From assembly GCF_004793765.1 (NCBI RefSeq), contig NZ_SRYM01000002.1, positions 78,027-142,026 on the forward strand: 64,000 nucleotides of DNA, given 5' to 3'. Within the stretch, counting starts at the first letter, position 1. The number at the start of each line of letters is the position of its first letter. The notes under the pieces are model-generated. The model searched no databases. It was not told where the DNA came from and was given only the letters and a program-made list of their open reading frames with translations. Positions 54,012-62,862 of this stretch are shown piece after piece. The stretch comes from Parabacteroides distasonis. GTDB lineage: Bacteria; Bacteroidota; Bacteroidia; Bacteroidales; Tannerellaceae. The position numbers were made by a program, and so were the translations under genes.

Positions 54012-55091
54012 TCAAAGTCTGAATCCTCTTTTCTTAGGTGGTGAAACCTTCGGTTGTGGAGTGCCATGTTGTATGCTAATGAGTTTCAAATCGAATGTTT
54101 TTATCAGTGTTTTCAAGGCAGGATTCATCCTTATCATCTGTTGGAGGATAGCTTCATCAGGCTTCACTTTGAGCAGATAATCGGCTATGTCGTACCCCTC
54201 TTTTCGCTCGTTTTCGGTGGCGTTGACTTCCAGATAATCGAACATCTGCACCTTAATTCCGTAGCTTTTCATCAGACCGATTTTGCTCTGCCAATAGTCT
54301 GTCGCTCCTAAATCGGGAAATAATACAACGCTTCTTCCAGCCAGAACGGATAGGCTGTTGGCATTGAAGCAACCGTTCTTTCCACCGGATGCTATCCATA
54401 GGAATTGCGGTAGATAGTAGGAAGCAATAAGTGTCGTTTTCTCACTTTCGACCAGTGCAACAGGACGGTTTTTGTCTTCAGGAAGCAAATGCTCACCGAA
54501 GAAGCATTGCTTCAAATTGTAATTGCCCTTGTGCAGTACGGAGTGTACCCACGTGACATGATTGTATGGCTCTTTTATCCGCTTACCTGTTTCGGAATTG
54601 TAAAGCATTATCTTACCTGTACGGATTTTATTCTGATTGTCCGTTTGCCAGAATACGGTTGCACCGTCCCAATATTTAGAAGTACCAACCTTGTATCTCT
54701 TCATGAGCTTTAATGTTTCTGTTTCTCCGAACTGAGCCGATAGAAATTGAAACAACTTATTCGCTGGATAGCTACGCAATGATTGGTTGACTATATCCAA
54801 ATCCATGTAGGAGATGGCTATCGGTTTTGCTTCTTTAATAGGTGTATAACTTCCGAAGCTATTCTCAGCAAACTTTTCTTTCTCAGATGGATTCTGCTCA
54901 AAGTAATCACGAGGCGTGAAGTGATAACCGCATTTCTGCTCATGGTCACAACGCCCCACGTATTCTGGGAACTTGATTTGCTTCTCTGTATCAATGTATT
55001 TGGAAAAGCATCTTTGGCGGTGACAGTTCGGGCAAGTATGCCGAGTGCTGACACCTTTGTAGGGTTCTAATATGAATCTATGTGTACTCAT
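54012..55091 (-). CDS. Primase-like protein with DUF6371 domain and zinc ribbon
   Basis: 359 residues. A zinc ribbon at the N-terminus (CPNCHRQRCF ... CDHEQKCGYH) is followed by a DUF6371-type core with a Toprim-like acidic site (PVALVESEKTTLIASYY) and VVLFPDLGATDYW. Such proteins accompany DUF3987 and mobilisation genes in Bacteroides elements and probably prime or support replication of the excised circle. The gene lies 78 bases after the DUF3987 gene. Confidence 0.85.
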   Translation of the reverse strand: MSTHRFILEPYKGVSTRHTCPNCHRQRCFSKYIDTEKQIKFPEYVGRCDHEQKCGYHFTPRDYFEQNPSEKEKFAENSFGSYTPIKEAKPIAISYMDLDIVNQSLRSYPANKLFQFLSAQFGETETLKLMKRYKVGTSKYWDGATVFWQTDNQNKIRTGKIMLYNSETGKRIKEPYNHVTWVHSVLHKGNYNLKQCFFGEHLLPEDKNRPVALVESEKTTLIASYYLPQFLWIASGGKNGCFNANSLSVLAGRSVVLFPDLGATDYWQSKIGLMKSYGIKVQMFDYLEVNATENERKEGYDIADYLLKVKPDEAILQQMIRMNPALKTLIKTFDLKLISIQHGTPQPKVSPPKKRGFRL

Positions 55092-55169
55092 TGTATGTTT
55101 CTTTTTTAGTGTGTCACTTTTGTCGTTATTGTCGTTTTCGCTTGGAAAGTGTCAATACCGACAAAAATG

Positions 55170-56558
55170 TCACGGGTTAATCTTTGAATATTCTCCATGT
55201 TTCTCTTTGCGAAACAATGTTCCGATGTTGTCATTGAGAAAGCGTTGAAACGTGCGCTCCTTCATCCCGTTTTGTTCGGCTATCTGTATAGCTTGGGCGG
55301 TTGTAAAGGATGGAGGAAGCAGATTGACTATTGTCTGTTGTTGGCTGTTGAGCGTATTTTCATTGAGGACATTTTGAACGTTCAATGCAGACTCTTTGAA
55401 ATACTCCGTCAGTTTGATTGCTCGTTCCACTGTCAACAGGTCGATACAGGTCTTATCACATTCTCCGCAAGTCCATCGTGCTAATTGGATAATCAGACAG
55501 AAACGGATAATGTATATTTCCAATTTGCAATAGATACTCACAATAGTGTCGTTTGTCTCTCGGTCGCACAACTCAGAGAAATGGTGCTGCCATTCGTAAA
55601 GCCGTCTCTTAGCATCCTCCTTGAAAAGAAGAATATGTGGTTCTATCTCTCCAAACTCATTGAGGACATATTCCTGTTGTATCAGCTTATCAATAATGGC
55701 ATTCCATTCTTGTTCGATGCACTCCGGCAGTTCCTTGTCATTCCAACGTGCCTTCTGTTGCAGGTTTGGCATCACGAACAGAATACGGTCAATGAATCCG
55801 TTACTGGAGCGTTCGCCCTTAGCCAGTTCACTGAGAATCTTCTTTTGGATAGTGCCGATAACAGAGATATATGGTCGTTTGATGAAGATGGAACTTTTGG
55901 CATTCTTGCGGTCGGATATAGTGGTCTTGGCACTGAACACCGACAACCAGAACTGTTCTTCCGAACCGTTATTATAGCGGTTGAAGTTCTTGAACCAAGC
56001 GGATAACTCGTCAGCCCACAAGCATAAACCACGTTTGTTCTGTGCATGAATGAGGCTCAATCCCTCAGGTGTTACATCCGAAATCAAGAAGCGTTTACGG
56101 ATTGGCTCCTGTGGAAATTGCTCTTCACCACTTTCCGTTCGTTCTTTGCGGCTCATACTCATCAGTTCATCATACTTTGCAAGTGCTTTTTCAAAGACTT
56201 GATTCTGCTGATAGTCGTAATCAAGAAACGGTTTCATCGCAAAACTAAGCGGATGGCTTTTGTTTGCTCCCGGTCTTCCAATCAATGCCATATACAGGAT
56301 AGGGCTTTCTACCCACCCTTGCTTGATTTGGGCAAGATGCGTGTTACCGATGCCAACTGCAATCGCTGTAAGAATTGCAGAGGCAATGTAGTCGGTAGGG
56401 TAATTATGGCATTCGTGTACCTCACTGATGATGCGTTGGATTTTTGTCGGAAATATGCTGATTGGGAAATCAGTGCCAGCCAATCGCATACTTAAATCAA
56501 CCGCTTCGTCAATAATGGATGCCGGATTAATAGAATATGTATCCATAACCACAACCAT
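55170..56558 (-). CDS. DUF3987 domain protein (primase-helicase-like ATPase)
   Basis: 462 residues. A P-loop variant (ALIGRPGANKSHPLSFA, residues about 90-106) and the segment LCLWADELSAWFKNFNRY with a Walker B-like Asp-Glu support an ATPase. The C-terminal 60 residues resemble a winged helix (TTAQAIQIAEQNGMKERTFQRFLND). In Bacteroides elements these proteins pair with DUF6371 proteins in replication. The ATG at 56558 overlaps the stop of the previous gene; another start at 56546 is possible. Confidence 0.85.
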   Translation of the reverse strand: MVVVMDTYSINPASIIDEAVDLSMRLAGTDFPISIFPTKIQRIISEVHECHNYPTDYIASAILTAIAVGIGNTHLAQIKQGWVESPILYMALIGRPGANKSHPLSFAMKPFLDYDYQQNQVFEKALAKYDELMSMSRKERTESGEEQFPQEPIRKRFLISDVTPEGLSLIHAQNKRGLCLWADELSAWFKNFNRYNNGSEEQFWLSVFSAKTTISDRKNAKSSIFIKRPYISVIGTIQKKILSELAKGERSSNGFIDRILFVMPNLQQKARWNDKELPECIEQEWNAIIDKLIQQEYVLNEFGEIEPHILLFKEDAKRRLYEWQHHFSELCDRETNDTIVSIYCKLEIYIIRFCLIIQLARWTCGECDKTCIDLLTVERAIKLTEYFKESALNVQNVLNENTLNSQQQTIVNLLPPSFTTAQAIQIAEQNGMKERTFQRFLNDNIGTLFRKEKHGEYSKINP

Positions 56559-56923
56559 TAAAGTTTCATTGACGATTTAGGCTTATGGCGGACACCACCT
56601 TGCATATTGGCAAGCATTTCCTCATAAGTCTGTTCCGCACTATTTCTTCGTCCGTTCTCAATCCAAGCCAGAAGCTCGTCTTCGTAAAAATAGAGTTTCT
56701 TACCTTTCTTATAGGCAGGAAGCAGTCCTTTGCGTACCAATGTATAAATGGTAGGCTTGGCTTTTCGGATGATACGGCAAGCATCCTCTATTTCTACCAA
56801 CACATGTTTGTCAGATGGCTGTGGCTGGAGTTCCGCTACCATCTTTTTCAACTCGATGACCTGTTCGGTCAGATAACCTACCGCTTCGGGCAGCTTATCA
56901 AATGTTACTGTTTCTTTTTGCAT
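56558..56923 (-). CDS. Helix-turn-helix (excisionase-family) DNA-binding protein
   Basis: 121 residues. After a short helical start, a MerR/excisionase-like winged helix is at about 45-95 (IEDACRIIRKAKPTIYTLVRKG, with KKGKKLYFYEDELLAWIENG). It may regulate excision or the replication genes after it, with which it overlaps. A 49-bp sequence ahead of it (56952-57000) is shared with the integrase gene. Confidence 0.88.
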   Translation of the reverse strand: MQKETVTFDKLPEAVGYLTEQVIELKKMVAELQPQPSDKHVLVEIEDACRIIRKAKPTIYTLVRKGLLPAYKKGKKLYFYEDELLAWIENGRRNSAEQTYEEMLANMQGGVRHKPKSSMKL

Positions 56924-56951
56924 ACGCCAATCGTTTTTAATTGTTCGACGG

Positions 56952-57000
56952 CAAAGGAAACAGGTGTTTCAATGGTGGAATCATTCACCAAAATATAACT
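56952..57000 (-). promoter_or_regulatory. 49-bp regulatory sequence shared with the integrase promoter (copy 1)
   Basis: It lies 28 bases upstream of the HTH gene ATG. On the plus strand it runs CAAAGGAA-N8-TTCAATGGTGG-N4-ATTCACC-N5-ATAACT and equals 60717-60765 in length and at all named blocks. A GGTG-N8-CACC type dyad is included. Confidence 0.6.
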
Positions 57001-57049
57001 GATGAATAACTTTTTGATGGTAATAAGTGATGATTACGAGTAATTTAAG

Positions 57050-57057
57050 TACCTTTG
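57050..57057 (+). promoter_or_regulatory. -7 element for the Mrr-like gene
   Basis: TACCTTTG matches TAnnTTTG and lies 41 bases before the ATG at 57099. The -33 element is not clear. Confidence 0.45.
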
Positions 57058-57098
57058 TGTCATGAAATACCAGTGGTTATTGAAGCTATAAAACAAAT

Positions 57099-58040
57099 TT
57101 GTCGTTTATGATACCGCAATTTGAAGAAATACGGATACAGGCATTGAAAGAATTAAGTGCCGGGATAGTTATGAGAGCTAAAGATTTACGCATTCCTTTG
57201 GCTAAGCATTTTGGATTGACCGATGAGGAAATGAATGCTTGGTATCCTTCTGGTAATGGCGAAATATTCTTAGACCGTATTTCGTGGGCTTTATCGTATC
57301 TTTTTATTGCAGGTCTTGTAGAAAAGCCCCAAAGAGGTGATTATAAAATCAGCGAAAAGGGACTGTCTATGCTTTCTTCATGCACGGAGAAACAAATAAA
57401 TGAGTTCATCAAAGTAACAGTGAATGCGAAAACTCCGAAGAAAAGTTCTAAAAATAAGGATGCTAACAACACTTCTTCCCATTTGGGAAATGATGATGAA
57501 CGTACACCGGAAGAAGAATTAGCTGATTCTTATGATAGGATAAAGCAGAATGTGCAATCTCAAATTCTGACAACTATATTAAGTAAAAAGCCACAAGAAT
57601 TTGAACGGTTAGTTGTGAAATTACTTCAAGCAATGGGGTATGGTGGCGAGGTCAAAAACTCAGGTGTTGTAACGAAACTATCTAATGATGGTGGTATAGA
57701 TGGTATCATTAAAGAAGATATTTTAGGATTTAATCATATATCCATACAGGCAAAGCGATATGCTTTAGATAATAATGTTCAGCGTCATGAGGTTCAGAGC
57801 TTTGTAGGAGCTGTTGCAGGAACACCATCCAAGAAAGGTGTATTCATCACCACCTCTGATTATTCTAAAGGTGCGATGGAATATGTGGAAAGCCTTAACG
57901 GTTCACCAACTATTATCCTGATAAATGGTCAGCAATTAACAGAATATATTTATGACTATGGCTTGGGATTGCAAACAGAGAAAGTCCTTAAAGTCATGAA
58001 AATGGATATGGACTACTGGGATGTAATGGACAATGCCTAA
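57099..58040 (+). CDS. Mrr-like restriction endonuclease
   Basis: 313 residues. An N-terminal Mrr_N winged helix (FEEIRIQALKELSAG; AWYPSGNGEIFLDRISWALSY) and a linker are followed by the C-terminal Mrr catalytic domain with Asp201 (NDGGIDGIIKED) and Gln217/Lys219 (HISIQAKRY). Mrr enzymes cut methylated or foreign DNA. It is the only plus-strand gene in this half of the element, placed between the replication and integration genes. The second ATG at 57108 (MIPQFEEI) may be the true start. Confidence 0.92.
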   Translation: MSFMIPQFEEIRIQALKELSAGIVMRAKDLRIPLAKHFGLTDEEMNAWYPSGNGEIFLDRISWALSYLFIAGLVEKPQRGDYKISEKGLSMLSSCTEKQINEFIKVTVNAKTPKKSSKNKDANNTSSHLGNDDERTPEEELADSYDRIKQNVQSQILTTILSKKPQEFERLVVKLLQAMGYGGEVKNSGVVTKLSNDGGIDGIIKEDILGFNHISIQAKRYALDNNVQRHEVQSFVGAVAGTPSKKGVFITTSDYSKGAMEYVESLNGSPTIILINGQQLTEYIYDYGLGLQTEKVLKVMKMDMDYWDVMDNA

Positions 58041-58050
58041 TGGTATTGCG

Positions 58051-58935
58051 TTATGCAATTTTTCTATCTAATTTAATCTTGCATTCTGATTCTGTATGCG
58101 ACATTTTACGTTCAATAGTAGATATTTCCGAATCACGGAGGGTATGGGTAAATACCCTCTTTATAAAAGTGGCGGTCTGTAAGCGTGGCTTACTGAATGC
58201 CTTGCCGATATTCCATCCAAAGTGCATGATGTCAATGGTCTTTAACTGAGAATCGACCTTTATTGGTTCAACTTTAGGCAGAGTATCTAACAAGTAATAT
58301 TCTGCCACATATCCACACAAGCGATTAAGTGCCGTTTCATCAAGATAGGAAACCAAAGTTTGTTTTGTGTATGCGATAACCTTATTGAGTTTTTCTTGTG
58401 AGGCACGTTCTTTCTCTGCCATAGCGTTTGCACGAAGAATCTCGTATTCTGATGGCTGGTCGGATTCTTCGATAGATGTGTTGTTGGTAGAAGGCGTGGT
58501 TTCCTCCTTTGGAAGTTCTGCCACATCTTCGTTGGGTTCGTAATATGATAGAGTAGAAACTTCTTCTGTTATGTCAGATGTAGTTTCGATTTCAATTTCG
58601 GGTTCAGGTTCAGAAATGATAGGTTTTGAATTTATAGAACTTCCGGCAAGTTCCGAGTTTGCTGCTGGAGCTTCTACGACTACAGCCTTGTTGCGATAGC
58701 ATTCAAATCTCATAAAGCACTTTTCTATTGTAGGTGAAAGGAGTTGTCTGAATACCATTTGCAGATTGAGATAGATAGCCCCCATGATAATGGAGCATAC
58801 CACCAATATGAGGTAGCTGCTGAACTCGTCCCAGCCATAGTGAAGTACGGTCTGGCGGGCTAAAACACCAATGATTGCGATTGTACCAAAAACAATCAGA
58901 TGCAATGTTATATGTTCTATCTTTCTCTGTTCCAT
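58051..58935 (-). CDS. Membrane-anchored hypothetical protein of the element backbone
   Basis: 294 residues. Two transmembrane helices (about 10-28 and 36-58) are followed by a long acidic, low-complexity stretch (about 95-165) and a helical C-terminal domain (ETALNRLCGYVAEYYLLDTL; HFGWNIGKAFSKPRLQTATF). The type occurs near integrases of Bacteroides mobilizable elements, but its job is unknown. It has a perfect -7 element (58969-58962, minus). It is convergent with the Mrr gene, with 10 bases between them. Confidence 0.75.
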   Translation of the reverse strand: MEQRKIEHITLHLIVFGTIAIIGVLARQTVLHYGWDEFSSYLILVVCSIIMGAIYLNLQMVFRQLLSPTIEKCFMRFECYRNKAVVVEAPAANSELAGSSINSKPIISEPEPEIEIETTSDITEEVSTLSYYEPNEDVAELPKEETTPSTNNTSIEESDQPSEYEILRANAMAEKERASQEKLNKVIAYTKQTLVSYLDETALNRLCGYVAEYYLLDTLPKVEPIKVDSQLKTIDIMHFGWNIGKAFSKPRLQTATFIKRVFTHTLRDSEISTIERKMSHTESECKIKLDRKIA

Positions 58936-59199
58936 AGTGAGATGTATTAATCGTTTGTGTGCAAATATATAGGATTAATTTTTGAGAAAATCCATAGTTT
59001 TGCCTGTTAATGGGCTTTTGACGATATATTTCATCACTTTTCACCACGTTACACTCCTAATAATAAGCGTATTGCAAATTTCTTGCTTTTGGATGAAAAT
59101 AGTTGGGTAAATAGGCTTGTGTATCTTAAAAACAAAAATTATCTGCATCATTTAAGGTAAACAATGCAGATAATCAATAGGGTATAGAGATATTGCTTA
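58936..59199. promoter_or_regulatory. Promoter region of the membrane protein gene
   Basis: 264 bases without a gene. TATATTTG (58969-58962, minus) is a perfect -7 element, 26 bases before the ATG at 58935. Nothing else was recognised. Confidence 0.45.
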
Positions 59200-59565
59200 T
59201 TAGCAATACAATGTATGGTTTGTATCCTTGTTGAAATATAACAGGAGGTTGTAATCTTGTTTACGAGCGACTTTGTTTATTAGCCATTTCCTAAATGCAG
59301 CGGAATGCCCGGTGTCAATCTGATAGGATAGGATTATAACCATATCGAGATTATACACATCGGCATTGTTCCCATTCTCCAATTTGATGTACTTGCAAAC
59401 TTCGTAGCTCTTTAAAACATTAGCTTTCAAGATTCTCTTGATTGCTGCATGGATAGTTCCTGCTGTTGTATAAAGCAAGGCGGCAATCTCCCAAGAGGTC
59501 ATCCATACTTCGCCATCAGAAATATAGATGCCTTGTCCGTTATTTGTTATGATTCCTCGTTTCAT
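59200..59565 (-). CDS. Small RhuM-like/HTH protein next to the integrase
   Basis: 121 residues. The segment EVWMTSWEIAALLYTTAGTIHAAIKRI is a helix-turn-helix of the kind seen at the front of RhuM proteins, and NADVYNLDMVIILSYQIDT resembles the RhuM core line (YNLDAVIAVGFRV). It lies eight bases after the integrase gene and is probably co-transcribed. A role in integration control is possible but not shown. Confidence 0.72.
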   Translation of the reverse strand: MKRGIITNNGQGIYISDGEVWMTSWEIAALLYTTAGTIHAAIKRILKANVLKSYEVCKYIKLENGNNADVYNLDMVIILSYQIDTGHSAAFRKWLINKVARKQDYNLLLYFNKDTNHTLYC

Positions 59566-59573
59566 AATTATAT

Positions 59574-60680
59574 CTATTTGAGTGATATTTTATTGGCAGT
59601 CTCTCGTTTCTTGGAATTGACCAAATCGGCATATATTTGAGTTGTGGATACGTTTTTATGCGTCAGCATCTTTGAGACCGTGTAAATATCTGTACCTAAG
59701 GATATTTGGATGACGGCATATGAGTGACGAAATCCGTGGAAGGTTATCGGTTTCGTTATTCCTGCCTTTTTGAGCCAGCTTTTCAGCGGATAATTAATCA
59801 TACTTCGTTTCAAGTCTTTGAATACCTTGCCAGTTCCGGGTGTACCACATAGCTCGTAGGCTTCGTAACTTATGGGAAGGGTCGCTTCCGTTTGGGTTTT
59901 CTGTGTTCTGATACGCAAGCAATAGCCTTGGTCGGGAGCAATGGCAAAATCTTCCCATTGAAGATTGAGAATATCGCTGATGCGTAGCCCTGTCAGGCAA
60001 GCAAACAAAGAAGCTGCTTTCAGAACGGGGATGTCGCAAGGAGTGGCGGCAAGTTGCTTCACTTCGTCCAGTGTCAGGTACTCTTTCTTCACATCTTGCG
60101 GTTCAATCTTATCAAGATAGTCATTGATGTTTTCACGCAACCATTTGTCTCGATAGGCAATCTTCAACAATCCTCTGAAAGTGGAGTAGTAGCCGGATGC
60201 CGAATTGAGGGATATAGGGCGGTTGCTGTGTTTGAGCTGCTTGGCGTTTAGCAGGTACTCACGGAACTTCTTGCATAAGTCCACATTCACATCGCCAAAG
60301 GTACATTGCCCCTTGACGAAGTTGTAGAAATGCTGATAGACGAATTGCCATTTCTGGTCTTTGTTTCGGCACATCTTCTTGAAGTAGGCGAGGAAGTCGG
60401 CTTTTTGTTTGGTTTTATCCAAGAAACCAAACTCTTCATTGATGAGTGATTGTACCCGGATACAACGGATAGCCTCTGCCTTGTTCAACATGTCGTTGTT
60501 GAACTCCCGTTCCATCTCGTTCTTAGGATAGGCATAGATGTAGATGCCGAGGTATTCCCTGCGACTCATCTGCATCGTTTCGGGGTTACGAACTGCCGGA
60601 TAATAATCTAGATACAAGGAGATGCGATTGTTACGAATCGCTCTCTGACGAACTGTTACTTTTGTACACGTGTGTGTCAT
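59574..60680 (-). CDS. int: Tyrosine recombinase (integrase) of the element
   Basis: 368 residues. An N-terminal SAM-like/arm-binding domain (about 1-195) precedes the catalytic domain with Arg233 (TGLRISDIL), His315 and Arg318 (HGFRHSYAV), His341 and the nucleophile Tyr350 (LTHKNVSTTQIYADL). All of the catalytic set except a lysine was identified by motif. It catalyses integration and excision at the junctions described at 32604 and 61934. A 49-bp regulatory sequence (60717-60765) lies ahead of it. Confidence 0.95.
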   Translation of the reverse strand: MTHTCTKVTVRQRAIRNNRISLYLDYYPAVRNPETMQMSRREYLGIYIYAYPKNEMEREFNNDMLNKAEAIRCIRVQSLINEEFGFLDKTKQKADFLAYFKKMCRNKDQKWQFVYQHFYNFVKGQCTFGDVNVDLCKKFREYLLNAKQLKHSNRPISLNSASGYYSTFRGLLKIAYRDKWLRENINDYLDKIEPQDVKKEYLTLDEVKQLAATPCDIPVLKAASLFACLTGLRISDILNLQWEDFAIAPDQGYCLRIRTQKTQTEATLPISYEAYELCGTPGTGKVFKDLKRSMINYPLKSWLKKAGITKPITFHGFRHSYAVIQISLGTDIYTVSKMLTHKNVSTTQIYADLVNSKKRETANKISLK

Positions 60681-60716
60681 ACTGATTAATATTTAGAGTT
60701 TTACATTTGTTTGGTG

Positions 60717-60765
60717 CAAAGGAATAGAGTGATTCAATGGTGGCAACATTCACCGATAAATAACT
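60717..60765 (-). promoter_or_regulatory. 49-bp regulatory sequence shared with the HTH gene promoter (copy 2)
   Basis: Thirty-six bases upstream of the integrase ATG. It has the same blocks and spacing as 56952-57000, with roughly 80 percent identity by eye. A common regulator for integration and for the replication/mobilisation genes is implied. Confidence 0.6.
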
Positions 60766-61670
60766 TATTCAATCTTTGGGGCTGCAAGTAGCTTATCTAA
60801 TTCGGGCTTGGAGATAAGCGTGTATTTGCCCTTCTTGACCTTTGGGATATTATGATACTTCGCATAATGATAGAGCTGGTCACGGGTGAGATTGAACTTC
60901 TCCATTGCTTCGGCAACCGTATAATATTGCGGTTCTTCGGGTGCTGCCACGCCTTTGGCTATATCCACGTGTTTCTTGGAATAGTACACCATGATGCCTT
61001 CTTTCTTTTTGGGGATGGCATTCTTGGAAACGAAAGTGTAGATGGCAGATAAGGTCATGCCGAATTTTTCCTGCATTTCCTGTGTGCTGTACCATTCGGT
61101 AATGTCGGGATTCGGGGCTTTCTTGGCGAAGTAAGCGTCCATGTGCTTCTTGCTCCAATAGGTTTTGCCACGATTGAAAGTCCGAGGGATGTTATTCTTC
61201 TTGGCTACCACAAATATCCATGACTCGTTTACATGGTATTTCTCTTTGACTTCGGCTGTGGTGTAGAAGTCGGTGATGGGGGCTTTTTCTTTTGTTGGAG
61301 TATGGAACTCTGTTGGATTATTGAATAACTCATCAATATCCTCTTTCTTCAAAAGGTATTTGAAACCTAATCGAGTGACCTTTAATTCACCTCGTTTAAT
61401 GTATCCGTAAACGGTAGGTCGGGTTACCCCGAGATAGATTGCAGTCTCGGTAATTGTGAGAAATGGCTTGTCTTTGATTTTTTCAATAGGCTTTTCATTA
61501 ATCTTCTTTTCCACAAATTGATTGTTAGCCTTGATTACTTCGTCACGCTTCTTCTTTTTATAAAGAGCGTTGGCGCATTGTTTGGAACAACAAGCCGTTG
61601 TTGTTTTCTGGGCGATAAACTCTTTACCGCACCAAGCGCAAATTCGCTTAATTTTCAGGTTACTGCTCAT
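60765..61670 (-). CDS. Multi-HTH DNA-binding protein with N-terminal zinc finger
   Basis: 301 residues. A four-cysteine finger (CAWCGKEF ... CCSKQC) is followed by four excisionase-like winged-helix repeats (FLTITETAIYLGVTRPTVYG, FYTTAEVKEKYHVNESWIF, WYSTQEMQEKFGMTLSAIY, YYTVAEAMEKFNLTRDQLY). Four linked DNA-binding modules suggest binding to repeated sites at the element end, as an excision or directionality factor. It is the gene nearest the right end. Confidence 0.85.
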   Translation of the reverse strand: MSSNLKIKRICAWCGKEFIAQKTTTACCSKQCANALYKKKKRDEVIKANNQFVEKKINEKPIEKIKDKPFLTITETAIYLGVTRPTVYGYIKRGELKVTRLGFKYLLKKEDIDELFNNPTEFHTPTKEKAPITDFYTTAEVKEKYHVNESWIFVVAKKNNIPRTFNRGKTYWSKKHMDAYFAKKAPNPDITEWYSTQEMQEKFGMTLSAIYTFVSKNAIPKKKEGIMVYYSKKHVDIAKGVAAPEEPQYYTVAEAMEKFNLTRDQLYHYAKYHNIPKVKKGKYTLISKPELDKLLAAPKIE

Positions 61671-61933
61671 TTTAATTCATCTTTATTTCTCCGTTATTAC
61701 TGTAAATTCTCGTAAAACCGTGTAAAATGGCGTATAGTTTCTCTACTACCTTTCCGCTGGATTTTCGGTCTTCAACAAGCGAGCAACAAATGCGGTACAA
61801 AAATGAGCTGAAAAAGCCCTATAAACGATAACCATCGCTTATAAGGCTAAAAAGAAAGGCGCTCAAAATGAACGCCTTGATAATCGTTGATGATATATGC
61901 TGATCGTTGGTAATCACCACTTATTTGCCGTAA
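61671..61933. other. Right end of the element, gene-free
   Basis: About 260 bases with no gene of the element. A cluster of similar short words (TGTAAA, CGTAAAA, GTGTAAAA between about 61700 and 61730) could be arm-type binding sites for the integrase or the four-HTH protein; this is a weak suggestion. The out-of-place tail of the glycosyltransferase frame ends here at 61847. Confidence 0.4.
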
Positions 61934-62851
61934 GCAAATATCCCTTATTTTCATGAAAATGATCTTAGATCGTTTTTCAAACCCCATAACGGTACTTGAA
62001 AAACAATAGATGATCTTGGTATCTGGGCGTTGCTGCTTCTGTAAACAAACCTCCTCCATGACCCGGGCATATCGTTGGTTGAGCATGGGATCCTCCCGCA
62101 TCAAGTCCACTCTAGAGGGCGCATATTGGCAATTAGGTGGATATTTACGGGGAAAATCAAGGCTTGAGGGATTCATAGAGAGGATCTTACTCTCTTTTAT
62201 TCCTATTATAAAAGGCCGCCTCCAATCGATCTTCTCCTCAAAAGGGAAACCACATTCTAAGAAAAGCCTCTTATACAAAGAGAAATAGTCTTGTCTACAT
62301 AGCAGCATAGAAAAAAACAGGTTCCTGATCTTTCTCGCTATCACGATCTTTTCCCACGCCAAGCGTATACCCAGCCTGGATATGCTTGTCTGCTTAGGGA
62401 TCAGGCCGGAGGTGAAAGGAGGAACCCAAGGGTCATAAAGGGATAGCGGCATCGTCTCTACTAATACGACAGGGATTCCCAGCTTATGATACAAGGCCGT
62501 GCGCAAGGCGCATTGGGCATCCAAATAGACACGATCGGGAGATAAGGATGTAATCCGGCTTTCCCAATCGGCTATTTCCCGGAAAAAGGCATGCTTCCTT
62601 TTTTGTGTAAACACAGAGGAGAAACACTCCCCAATAAAACGTAATCCTTTTACACGTAGCTCCTGTTTATCAGACTCTAAGGGATAATCCAGCATGATAC
62701 ACTCAAATCCCTTAGTCTCAATAATCTTTTTATGCTCGGCTTCTACCGCACAATAAACAACTCGATGCTGTCTCTCCCGCCACTGATTCGCAAGCGCAAA
62801 ACTTGCGTTCAAGTGGCCGATGGCCGGATATATGTCGAATAATAGGGTCAT
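61847..62851 (-). pseudogene. Glycosyltransferase (MGT/UGT type), N-terminal part with an element-encoded tail
   Basis: The frame starts MTLLFDIYPAIGHLNASFAL and codes the acceptor-binding half of a GT-B enzyme up to about residue 303 (YCFSSTVMGFEKRSKIIFMK, then IRDIC). From there about 30 residues (beginning LRQISGDYQ) are coded by the mobile element. The nucleotide-sugar-binding half is at 32182-32604. Its likely role was to modify a peptide or cell-surface product of the operon with C39-like and signal peptidase proteins. The first codons lie in a 77-bp repeat also found at the window end. Confidence 0.88.
61934..61943 (-). other. Putative right attachment core of the element
   Basis: Minus-strand GGATATTTGC, one mismatch from GTANNTTTGC, at the exact point where the glycosyltransferase homology stops. 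If the two ends are joined at the shared TGC, the halves of the gene are one base out of frame, so the true crossover or original sequence differs slightly. Confidence 0.5.
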
Positions 62852-62862
62852 GGCTCTTTAAT
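62786..62862. repeat. 77-bp direct repeat, copy 1 (5' end of the glycosyltransferase gene)
   Basis: Identical except at one base to 63924-64000. It covers the ribosome-binding region, the ATG and the first 22 codons of the glycosyltransferase gene. Confidence 0.9.

Larger units (their letters stand above)
32604..61943. mobile_element. Integrative mobilizable element, about 29.3 kb, carrying a defence cargo
   Basis: The limits come from the split glycosyltransferase gene. On the plus strand GCATATTTAC (32604-32613) and GCAAATATCC (61934-61943) stand at the two junctions; each differs by one base from the complement of the CTnDOT-type core GTANNTTTGC. Inside are a tyrosine recombinase, two HTH proteins, DUF3987 and DUF6371 genes, MobC and a relaxase, but no type IV secretion genes, so transfer would need a helper. 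Cargo: Wadjet-like operon, an M/S-TIR-nuclease operon, Fic/RhuM and an Mrr nuclease. The DNA at 44-52 kb is visibly richer in A+T than the flanks. Confidence 0.85.

Noticed and set aside
55485..56006. Plus-strand open frame of 173 codons in the DUF3987 gene
   Set aside because: Shadow of a recognised minus-strand gene with a P-loop and conserved order.
32604..61943. Full conjugative transposon or prophage
   Set aside because: No type IV secretion (tra), coupling-protein, capsid, tail or terminase genes; only mobilisation and integration genes are present.
61934..61943. Integration into a tRNA gene
   Set aside because: The junctions lie in a glycosyltransferase coding sequence; no tRNA-like cloverleaf was found near either end.
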